Source: DATNBT01 sp964579765 | GTDB lineage: Bacteria > Acidobacteriota > Vicinamibacteria > Vicinamibacterales > CAVVIG01 | Direction: 5' to 3' | Assembly (NCBI GenBank): GCA_964579765.1 | Contig: CAZOIK010000088.1 | Location: 1-5,638 of the forward strand | DNA: 5,638 nucleotides | In this document: positions 1-4,000 of the stretch, piece after piece | Layout: each line of letters begins with the position of its first letter | Position numbering within the stretch: the stretch's first letter is position 1 | The notes under the pieces: generated by a model | Told to the model about the DNA's origin: nothing | The model's input: the letters and a program-made list of their open reading frames with translations, nothing else | Database searches by the model: none | Program-made: the position numbers and the translations under genes

Positions 1-566
1 TCGACAAGCCGTTCATGATGCCGATCGAGGACGTGTTCTCGATCTCGGGCCGCGGCACCGTCGTCACCGGCCGCGTCGAGCGCGGCAAGGTGAAGGTCGG
101 CGAAGAAGTCGAGATCGTCGGGTTCAACCCGACCGAGAAGAAGGTGGTGACCGGCGTCGAGATGTTCCGGAAGCTCCTCGACGAGGGCGTCGCCGGCGAC
201 AACATCGGCGTGCTGCTCCGCGGCGTGGAGAAAGAGGACGTCGAGCGCGGCCAGGTGCTCGCCAAGCCGGGCAGCATCAAGCCGCACACGAAGTTCAAGG
301 GCGAGGTCTACATCCTCTCGAAGGAGGAGGGCGGCCGCCACACGCCGTTCTTCAACGGCTATCGTCCGCAGTTCTACATCCGCACCACCGACGTCACCGG
401 CACGCTCAAGCTGCCCGAGGGCGTCGAGATGGTGATGCCGGGCGACAACACGACGATCACCGGCGAGCTGATAGTGCCCGTCGCGATCGAAAAGGGATCG
501 CGCTTCGCCATCCGCGAAGGCGGCCGCACCGTCGGCTCCGGCACCATCACCGAGATCCTCGAGTAG
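1..566 (+). CDS. tuf: Elongation factor Tu, C-terminal part (domains 2 and 3)
   Basis: EF-Tu is the GTPase that delivers aminoacyl-tRNA to the ribosomal A site. The window opens inside the gene: the reading frame is set at base 3, and 187 codons remain before the TAG stop, roughly the second half of a protein of about 395 residues. The GTP-binding domain lies upstream of the window. Visible landmarks are the start of domain 2 (MPIEDVFSISGRGTVVTGRV), the domain 3 block with RHTPFFNGYRPQFYIRTTDVTG split around residues 117-138 of this fragment, and the C-terminal GSGTITEILE. No frameshift or internal stop is seen. It is followed after 23 nt by rpmG, so the two are probably co-transcribed. The tuf-rpmG-trnW-secE-nusG order is common in bacteria. 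Identification is essentially certain; whether this is the only tuf copy cannot be seen from here. Confidence 0.98.
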   Translation, partial: DKPFMMPIEDVFSISGRGTVVTGRVERGKVKVGEEVEIVGFNPTEKKVVTGVEMFRKLLDEGVAGDNIGVLLRGVEKEDVERGQVLAKPGSIKPHTKFKGEVYILSKEEGGRHTPFFNGYRPQFYIRTTDVTGTLKLPEGVEMVMPGDNTTITGELIVPVAIEKGSRFAIREGGRTVGSGTITEILE

Positions 567-589
567 GGCACAGAGCAGAGGGCAAAGCG

Positions 590-739
590 ATGCGCGACAT
601 CATTGCGATGGCCTGCACCGAGTGCAAGCGCCGCAACTACAGCACGACGAAGAACAAGAAGAAGACGACCGAGCGGCTCGAGATGAGCAAGTACTGCCGC
701 TTCTGCCGCAAGCACACGGCGCATCGGGAGAGCAAGTAG
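590..739 (+). CDS. rpmG: 50S ribosomal protein L33 (zinc-binding type)
   Basis: This is a 49-residue protein of the large ribosomal subunit located near the E site. It begins MRDIIAMACTECKRRNY and ends CRFCRKHTAHRESK, which matches bacterial L33 closely in sequence and length. Four cysteines in two CxxC knuckles (C9/C12 and C36/C39) mark the zinc-binding (C+) form. The ATG at 590 is chosen because the family starts MR(D/E)II. A short purine stretch (AGAGGG) about 7 nt upstream can serve as ribosome binding site. ATG 608 (M7) is in frame, but using it would remove the conserved N-terminal strand. The gene sits 23 nt after tuf and 12 nt before tRNA-Trp, and it is too short for many ORF filters. 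Confidence 0.95.
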   Translation: MRDIIAMACTECKRRNYSTTKNKKKTTERLEMSKYCRFCRKHTAHRESK

Positions 740-751
740 GGGCGGACGCAG

Positions 752-827
752 AGGCCAGTAGCTCAATTGGCAGAGCACCGGTCTCCAAAACCGGGGGTTG
801 GGGGTTCGATTCCCTCCTGGCCTGCCA
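752..827 (+). tRNA. trnW: tRNA-Trp (anticodon CCA), with encoded 3' CCA
   Basis: A full cloverleaf can be drawn by hand. The acceptor stem AGGCCAG (752-758) pairs with CTGGCCT (817-823) in 7 bp. The D stem is GCTC (761-764) with GAGC (773-776). The anticodon stem CCGGT (778-782) pairs with ACCGG (790-794). The anticodon loop CTCCAAA (783-789) places CCA at 785-787, which reads UGG. The variable loop is 795-799. The T stem 800-804/812-816, with one G-U pair, closes the TTCGATT loop. The discriminator base is G824, as expected for bacterial tRNA-Trp, and CCA at 825-827 is encoded. A tRNA-Trp upstream of secE-nusG is a classic arrangement. It must be cut from an mRNA-containing transcript, since rpmG ends 12 nt before it and secE starts 21 nt after it. 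Confidence 0.98.
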
Positions 828-848
828 GACATCGGGTACGGCGGAAGA

Positions 849-1109
849 ATGGCTGACGAAACAACGACGACACTCGACACAGTACGCGAGGCCGCGGGCG
901 GCCGCATCGAGCGCTGGCGCCTCTTCTTCAGCGAGGTGCGCAACGAAATCAAGCGCGTCACCTGGCCGTCGCAGCAGGAGGTCTACTCCACGACGATCGT
1001 CGTCATCATCGTGTCGATCGCCTTCGGGCTGTACCTGTTCGGGATCGACTACGGTCTCGACAACCTCGTGCTCTGGATCATGCGTCTCTTTGGGGCTCGC
1101 ATAGGGTGA
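849..1109 (+). CDS. secE: Preprotein translocase subunit SecE
   Basis: SecE clamps SecY in the SecYEG inner-membrane protein export channel. The product is 86 residues. A polar N-terminal tail (about residues 1-22) is followed by the amphipathic helix with the hallmark EIKRVTWPSQQEV (about 33-45), then one hydrophobic transmembrane segment (about 47-66, STTIVVIIVSIAFG onward) and a short tail. This is the usual single-span bacterial form. I chose ATG 849: the frame stays open upstream to a TTG at 798, but that start would lie inside the tRNA. The ribosome binding site is poor, with GGAAG at 843-847 almost touching the start. The stop overlaps the region where nusG begins, so the two genes are probably translated in a coupled way. 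Confidence 0.95.
   Translation: MADETTTTLDTVREAAGGRIERWRLFFSEVRNEIKRVTWPSQQEVYSTTIVVIIVSIAFGLYLFGIDYGLDNLVLWIMRLFGARIG
1103..1109 (+). promoter_or_regulatory. Ribosome binding site that decides the nusG start
   Basis: AGGGTGA resembles the anti-Shine-Dalgarno complement AGGAGGTGA and lies 5 nt upstream of GTG 1115. It contains the secE stop codon (TGA 1107-1109). This favours GTG 1115 as the nusG start over the earlier in-frame GTG 1106, which would lie inside this site and has no comparable site of its own. Confidence 0.5.
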
Positions 1110-1114
1110 CGGCC

Positions 1115-1657
1115 GTGAGCGACACCGCGACGAAGAACTGGTACATCGTCCACACCTACTCGGGCTTCGAGAACAAGGTGAAGGAATCGCTCGAGGAGCG
1201 CGTGAAGGCGTACGGCCTGCAGGACAAGGTCGGCGAGGTCCTCATCCCGACCGAGGACGTCGTCGAGATGCGCGCGGGCAAGAAGGTCGTGACCAGCAAG
1301 CGCTTCTTCCCGGGCTACATCCTCGTCGAGATGGACATGACCGACGACGCGTGGCACGTGGTGAAGAACACGCCGAAGGTCACCGGCTTTGTCGGCGCCG
1401 GCGCCAAGCCGACGCCGCTCAGCAAGGAAGAAGTCGATCAGATTCTGCAGCAGGTGAAGACGGCCGCCGAGAAGCCCAAGCCGAAGTACATGTTCGAGAA
1501 GGGCGAGCAGGTGCGCATCAACGAGGGGCCGTTCACCAGCTTCAACGGCGTCGTGGACGAAGTGAACCTGGACAAGAACACGCTGAAGGTGATGGTGACG
1601 ATCTTCGGGCGGTCAACGCCCGTGGAACTGGATTTCCTGCAGGTCGAGAAGATCTAG
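1115..1657 (+). CDS. nusG: Transcription termination/antitermination protein NusG
   Basis: NusG binds the RNA polymerase clamp during elongation. It links polymerase to Rho or to ribosomal protein S10. The NGN domain occupies roughly residues 7-115 of 180, with NWYIVHTYSGFENKV at 8-22 and SKRFFPGYILVEM at 61-73. A linker rich in K and P leads to the C-terminal KOW domain (about 125-178), with GEQVRINEGPFTSFNG and the final ELDFLQVEKI. Length is normal for NusG. Start GTG 1115 is preferred for its Shine-Dalgarno match. GTG 1106 is in frame, overlaps the secE stop as GTGA and would add three residues, so it cannot be excluded. The gene follows secE and precedes rplK by 22 nt, the usual bacterial order. 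Confidence 0.96.
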   Translation: MSDTATKNWYIVHTYSGFENKVKESLEERVKAYGLQDKVGEVLIPTEDVVEMRAGKKVVTSKRFFPGYILVEMDMTDDAWHVVKNTPKVTGFVGAGAKPTPLSKEEVDQILQQVKTAAEKPKPKYMFEKGEQVRINEGPFTSFNGVVDEVNLDKNTLKVMVTIFGRSTPVELDFLQVEKI

Positions 1658-1679
1658 CGCCTGCGCATAAACAGAGATC

Positions 1680-2105
1680 ATGGCTAAGAAGGTTCAGGCA
1701 CTCGTGAAGCTCCAGATCGCGGCGGGCAAGGCGACGCCCGCGCCGCCCGTGGGGACCGCGCTCGGTCCGCAGGGCGTCAACATCATGGACTTCTGCAAGA
1801 ACTTCAACGCGAAGACGGCGAAGGACGAGGGTCTCATCATCCCCGTCGTCGTCACCGTGTATCAGGACCGCTCGTACAGCTTCGTCACGAAGACGCCGCC
1901 GGCGTCGATCCTGCTGAAGCGCGCGGCCAACATCGCCAAAGGATCCGCCGAACCGAACAAGAGCAAGGTCGGCACGGTCACGGCGAAGCAGGTCGAGGAG
2001 ATCGCGAAGACCAAGATGCCCGACTTGAACTGCGAGTCGCTCGAGGCCGCCATCAAGACCGTCGCCGGCACGGCGCGGTCGATGGGCCTCGACGTGATCG
2101 GCTGA
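1680..2105 (+). CDS. rplK: 50S ribosomal protein L11
   Basis: L11 binds the GTPase-associated region of 23S rRNA with L10 and contacts translation factors. It is also needed for RelA activation in many bacteria. The protein has 141 residues, the family norm. The N-terminal domain (about 1-70) starts MAKKVQALVKLQIAAG and has the proline motif PAPPVG at 20-25; the prolines at 22-23 are in the region contacted by thiopeptide antibiotics. It then runs LGPQGVNIMDFC. The C-terminal RNA-binding domain (about 76-141) includes KTPPASILLKRAA and ends GTARSMGLDVIG. Start ATG 1680 gives the canonical N-terminus; the upstream site (CAGAGA) is weak. An 85-nt gap follows before rplA, longer than other junctions upstream, and it holds a candidate control structure. 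Confidence 0.98.
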   Translation: MAKKVQALVKLQIAAGKATPAPPVGTALGPQGVNIMDFCKNFNAKTAKDEGLIIPVVVTVYQDRSYSFVTKTPPASILLKRAANIAKGSAEPNKSKVGTVTAKQVEEIAKTKMPDLNCESLEAAIKTVAGTARSMGLDVIG

Positions 2106-2144
2106 GAGGGCTGCGCGCCCGCGGCCAGTGGACGAACGTAAGAC

Positions 2145-2174
2145 GGTGGGAGAGCCTTCGGGCTCGCTTGCACC
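2145..2174 (+). promoter_or_regulatory. Candidate L1-binding autoregulatory helix upstream of rplA
   Basis: In the RNA, GAGCC (2152-2156) and GGCTC (2161-2165) form a perfect 5-bp stem capped by the very stable TTCG tetraloop. Outside it, GGTG (2145-2148) pairs with CACC (2171-2174), leaving an asymmetric internal loop with GGA on the 5' side and GCTTG on the 3' side. From memory, the base of the 23S rRNA L1 stalk has the same layout: a GGUGGGA strand, a short GC helix, and a returning strand with CUUG before a closing CCACC. Known L1 operator sites mimic this part of the rRNA. The helix ends 16 nt before the rplA start and just upstream of its AGAGGT site (2177-2182), so binding by L1 could block initiation. 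No such element fits in the 22 nt before rplK. The structure is seen; its function is inferred. Confidence 0.5.
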
Positions 2175-2190
2175 ACAGAGGTAGTCATCA

Positions 2191-2895
2191 ATGCGAAAGC
2201 ACGGGAAGAAGTTCACCGCTGCCCTCGCGCAGATTGCCGATCGAACGTATTCGATCGAGGAGGCAATCCCGCTCGTGCAGAAGGTGAAGTTCGCGAAGTT
2301 CGACGAGACCATCGACCTGTCGCTGCGGCTCGGCGTCGATCCCAAGCACGCCGACCAGATGGTGCGAGGCACGGTCGTCCTGCCGTTCGGCCTGGGCAAG
2401 AGCAAGCGGGTGCTCGCGATCGCCGGCGGCGAAAAGCAGAAGGAAGCCCAGGAGGCCGGCGCCGACGTGGTGGGCGGCGAGGAGCTCGTGGACAAGATTC
2501 AGGGCGGCTTCATGGACTTCGACGCCGTCGTCGCCACGCCCGACATGATGCGCGCCGTCGGCAAGCTCGGGAAGGTGCTCGGCCCGCGCGGCCTGATGCC
2601 GAACCCGAAGACCGGCACCGTCACCGCCGACATCGCGAAGGCCGTCAAGGAAATCAAGGCGGGCAAGGTCGAGTTCCGCGTGGACAAGACCGGCATCATC
2701 CACGCGCCGGTCGGCAAGATGTCGTTCGCGACCGACTCGCTCGTGGCCAACACGCATGCCCTCGTTGACAGCATCGTCAAGGCGAAGCCCGCGGCGGCGA
2801 AAGGCAAGTACCTGAGGAGCGTCACCCTGTCGTCCACGATGGGGCCGGGCGTGCGGATCGACACGACGCACATCGACGTGGTGGTGAAACACTAA
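2191..2895 (+). CDS. rplA: 50S ribosomal protein L1
   Basis: L1 forms the mobile L1 stalk that helps move deacylated tRNA out of the E site, and in many bacteria it represses its own operon. The 234 residues match family length. Domain I is formed by the N- and C-terminal parts (MRKHGKKFTAAL at the start, SVTLSSTMGPGVRID near 210-224). Domain II lies between them (about 70-158). The signature GPRGLMPNPKTGTVT is at 131-145, preceded by VATPDMM at 114-120. ATG 2191 is supported by AGAGGT (2177-2182), 8 nt upstream. The TAA stop overlaps the rplJ ATG by one base. No anomalies are seen. Confidence 0.98.
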   Translation: MRKHGKKFTAALAQIADRTYSIEEAIPLVQKVKFAKFDETIDLSLRLGVDPKHADQMVRGTVVLPFGLGKSKRVLAIAGGEKQKEAQEAGADVVGGEELVDKIQGGFMDFDAVVATPDMMRAVGKLGKVLGPRGLMPNPKTGTVTADIAKAVKEIKAGKVEFRVDKTGIIHAPVGKMSFATDSLVANTHALVDSIVKAKPAAAKGKYLRSVTLSSTMGPGVRIDTTHIDVVVKH

Positions 2896-2897
2896 TG
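2883..2897 (+). promoter_or_regulatory. rplA-rplJ coupling junction (GGTGA site and TAATG overlap)
   Basis: The rplA stop TAA (2893-2895) and rplJ start ATG (2895-2897) share one base. GGTGA (2883-2887), inside the last rplA codons, matches the downstream part of the Shine-Dalgarno consensus and lies 7 nt before the start. The arrangement suggests that ribosomes finishing L1 reinitiate on L10, with no untranslated leader between them. Confidence 0.6.
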
Positions 2898-3428
2898 GCG
2901 GTCACCAAAGCGGACAAGGCGCTCGAGCTCGAACAGCTCGAGCAGGCGTTCAAGGGCTCCGACAGCGCGATCGTCGTTGACTACAAGGGCCTCACCGTGC
3001 CGCAGGTCACCGATCTGCGGCGCGAGCTGCGCAAGGCGAAGAGCAGCTACAAGGTCGTCAAGAACACCATCGCGAAGCGCGCGCTCAAAGGCACGTCGTT
3101 CGAGGTCCTCGAAAAGCACTTCGAGGGCACGACGGCGATCGCGTATACGCAGACCGATCCCGTCGCGCTCGCCAAGACGCTGACGACGTTCATCAAGGCG
3201 ACGCCGACGATCACGCTCACCATCAAGGCGGCCGTCGTGCAGGGCCGCGCGATCAAGCCGGCCGAGGTGAACGAGCTCGCGTCGATGCCGGGCAAGCCGG
3301 AGCTGTACGCGCGGCTGCTGGCCGTGCTGCAGGCGCCGATGGTCCAGATCGTCAGCGTGCTGAACGCGGCGCCGCGCGATCTGATGAGCGTGCTCGTTCA
3401 GGCAGAGAAGAAACGGGGGCAGGCCTGA
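2895..3428 (+). CDS. rplJ: 50S ribosomal protein L10
   Basis: L10 anchors the L7/L12 dimers to 23S rRNA beside L11, forming the base of the factor-recruiting stalk. The protein has 177 residues. The N-terminal rRNA-binding domain shows SAIVVDYKGLTVPQVTDLR (24-42) and YKVVKNTIAKRAL (52-64). The C-terminal part, from about residue 150 to PRDLMSVLVQAEKKRGQA (160-177), should be the long helix that carries the L7/L12 N-terminal domains. The start overlaps the rplA stop, so there is no L10 leader RNA in front of the gene. The stop codon and the last two codons lie within a palindrome that looks like a REP element (3419-3436), so the extreme C-terminus may have been set by insertion of that repeat. 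Confidence 0.98.
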   Translation: MAVTKADKALELEQLEQAFKGSDSAIVVDYKGLTVPQVTDLRRELRKAKSSYKVVKNTIAKRALKGTSFEVLEKHFEGTTAIAYTQTDPVALAKTLTTFIKATPTITLTIKAAVVQGRAIKPAEVNELASMPGKPELYARLLAVLQAPMVQIVSVLNAAPRDLMSVLVQAEKKRGQA

Positions 3429-3441
3429 GGGCCTGCACTAC
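3419..3441 (-). repeat. REP-like palindrome, minus orientation, overlapping the rplJ stop
   Basis: GCAGGCC (3419-3425) and GGCCTGC (3430-3436) form a perfect 7-bp hairpin around the loop TGAG, which contains the rplJ stop codon. CTAC at 3438-3441 reads GTAG on the minus strand, one base from the palindrome. GTAG (or GGAG) next to a palindrome is the usual head of REP elements linked to RAYT transposases. The reverse complement of 3419-3442 matches 3460-3483 at 20 of 24 positions. Confidence 0.55.
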
Positions 3442-3469
3442 AGCAGCGAACGATTCGGATGTAGTGCAG
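3433..3469. repeat. 10-bp perfect inverted repeat spanning the rplJ-rplL gap
   Basis: CTGCACTACA (3433-3442) is the exact reverse complement of TGTAGTGCAG (3460-3469), separated by 17 nt in which CGAA (3447-3450) and TTCG (3454-3457) can pair further. In RNA this long hairpin excludes the two local hairpins at 3419-3436 and 3465-3484, because it uses one arm of each. It is a consequence of the two head-to-head repeat units but could act as a structural switch. No U-tract follows, so it is not a standard intrinsic terminator. Confidence 0.65.
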
Positions 3470-3484
3470 ACCGTCGGGTCTGCA
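3461..3484 (+). repeat. REP-like palindrome, plus orientation, upstream of rplL
   Basis: GTAG (3461-3464) is followed directly by TGCAGACC (3465-3472), loop GTCG and GGTCTGCA (3477-3484), a perfect 8-bp hairpin. This is the GTAG-head-plus-palindrome form of REP sequences. It faces the unit at 3419-3441. The differences between the two units are two loop bases and one G-C to A-T exchange that keeps the pair. The hairpin ends 8 nt before the rplL ribosome binding site. Confidence 0.6.
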
Positions 3485-3492
3485 ATCGATTT

Positions 3493-3497
3493 AGGAG
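3493..3497 (+). promoter_or_regulatory. Strong rplL ribosome binding site
   Basis: AGGAG lies 6 nt before ATG 3504, in an AT-richer stretch just downstream of the hairpins. It is the best Shine-Dalgarno match in the window, which fits the need for about four or more L7/L12 copies per L10. Confidence 0.85.
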
Positions 3498-3503
3498 ACA
3501 ACA

Positions 3504-3899
3504 ATGGCCGAAGTCACTCAGCAGCAGGTGGTCGATTACATCAAGGGCATCAGCGTTCTCGAGCTGAGCCAGCTCGTGAAGACGCTCGAGTCGGAGCTCG
3601 GCGTCTCGGCGGCGGCGGCGGTGGCCGTGGCGGCTCCGGGCGGCGGCGCGGCGGCCGGCGGCGGCGCGGCGGCCCCGGCGGAGGAGAAGACGGACTTCAC
3701 CGTGACCCTCACCGAAGTCGGCGGCAACAAGATCAACGTGATCAAGGTCGTCCGCGAGATCACCAGCCTGGGTCTGAAGGAAGCCAAGGACCTCGTCGAA
3801 GGCGCGCCCAAGTCGATCAAGGAAGGCGTGAACAAGGACGAGGCCGCGGCGATCAAGAAGAAGTTCGAGGAAGTCGGCGCGAAGGTCGAAATCAAATAA
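3504..3899 (+). CDS. rplL: 50S ribosomal protein L7/L12
   Basis: L7/L12 is the multi-copy stalk protein that recruits translation factors and stimulates their GTPase activity. The 131 residues are slightly more than the usual 120-128. The N-terminal dimerisation domain (about 1-35, VVDYIKGISVLELSQLVKTLE) binds L10. A flexible Ala/Gly hinge spans about 36-60. The C-terminal factor-binding domain (about 63-131) has the conserved TSLGLKEAKDLVEGAPKSIK (87-106). The hinge contains GGGAAA twice in tandem, encoded by two identical 18-bp units. The start is fixed by AGGAG 6 nt upstream. The gene follows rplJ after a 75-nt structured gap and precedes rpoB by 101 nt. Confidence 0.98.
   Translation: MAEVTQQQVVDYIKGISVLELSQLVKTLESELGVSAAAAVAVAAPGGGAAAGGGAAAPAEEKTDFTVTLTEVGGNKINVIKVVREITSLGLKEAKDLVEGAPKSIKEGVNKDEAAAIKKKFEEVGAKVEIK
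3639..3674 (+). repeat. In-frame 18-bp perfect tandem duplication in the L7/L12 hinge
   Basis: Bases 3639-3656 and 3657-3674 are identical (GGC x3, GCG x2, GCC). They encode GGGAAA at residues 46-51 and 52-57. The identity at all third positions points to a recent slippage duplication in a low-complexity GC tract, although strong G/C codon bias would also keep such codons alike. Confidence 0.85.
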
Positions 3900-3903
3900 G
3901 GGC

Positions 3904-3925
3904 GCGCCGCGTCTGCGGCGCCTCC
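3904..3925 (-). repeat. Possible GGAG-headed REP-like hairpin after rplL
   Basis: GCGCCGC (3904-3910) and GCGGCGC (3915-3921) form a perfect 7-bp stem with loop GTCT, starting 4 nt after the rplL stop. CTCC at 3922-3925 reads GGAG on the minus strand and abuts the palindrome, as in GGAG-headed REPs. It would face the GTAG unit at 3931. The head match alone is weak evidence; a plain hairpin is the alternative. Confidence 0.35.
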
Positions 3926-3930
3926 TGCTT

Positions 3931-3957
3931 GTAGCCCGGGGCCGTTCAGGCCCCGGG
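3931..3957 (+). repeat. GTAG-headed GC-rich palindrome between rplL and rpoB
   Basis: GTAG (3931-3934) is followed directly by CCCGGGGCC (3935-3943), loop GTTCA and GGCCCCGGG (3949-3957), a perfect 9-bp stem. It has the same head-plus-palindrome form as the element at 3461-3484, with a different stem sequence. No T-run follows, so it is not a standard intrinsic terminator. At this junction E. coli has a partial terminator and an RNase III site, so a role in lowering or processing rpoB transcripts is possible but is inference. Confidence 0.55.
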
Positions 3958-4000
3958 TCGAAGACCGTTTGGATTTGCGCTCTTCTTCGAGGTTCAACGA

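Noticed and set aside
798..848. Upstream extension of secE from a TTG at 798
   Set aside because: These codons come from the 3' half of tRNA-Trp and would give a 17-residue addition with no SecE counterpart.
622..1104. Plus-strand open frame across rpmG, the tRNA and secE
   Set aside because: It reads straight through the tRNA gene and is out of phase with both rpmG and secE.
1542..2495. Minus-strand open frame of 317 codons opposite nusG, rplK and rplA
   Set aside because: It runs across three conserved + strand genes and two gaps, has compositionally biased content and no family signature.
2188..2892. Minus-strand open frame of 234 codons exactly opposite rplA
   Set aside because: It shadows rplA codon for codon and is rich in H, R, D and L, as expected from reversed GC-rich codons.
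3465..3492. Intrinsic terminator or attenuator before rplL
   Set aside because: The 8-bp hairpin is followed by AATCGATTTAGG and not a T-tract, and rplL must be highly expressed from upstream transcription.
3608..3680. GGC-rich run as a possible CRISPR or satellite repeat
   Set aside because: It is the Ala/Gly hinge of L7/L12 in frame, with no spacers. Only the 18-bp tandem unit is worth recording.
3935..3976. Intrinsic terminator between rplL and rpoB
   Set aside because: The stem is strong, but the downstream bases (TCGAAGACCGTTTGG) have no T-run, so a standard Rho-independent terminator is not supported.
3958..3990. 7-bp inverted repeat TCGAAGA / TCTTCGA reaching the rpoB ribosome binding site
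   Set aside because: The 19-nt loop and the modest stem make it weak. It covers only two bases of the GAGG site, and it could easily occur by chance.
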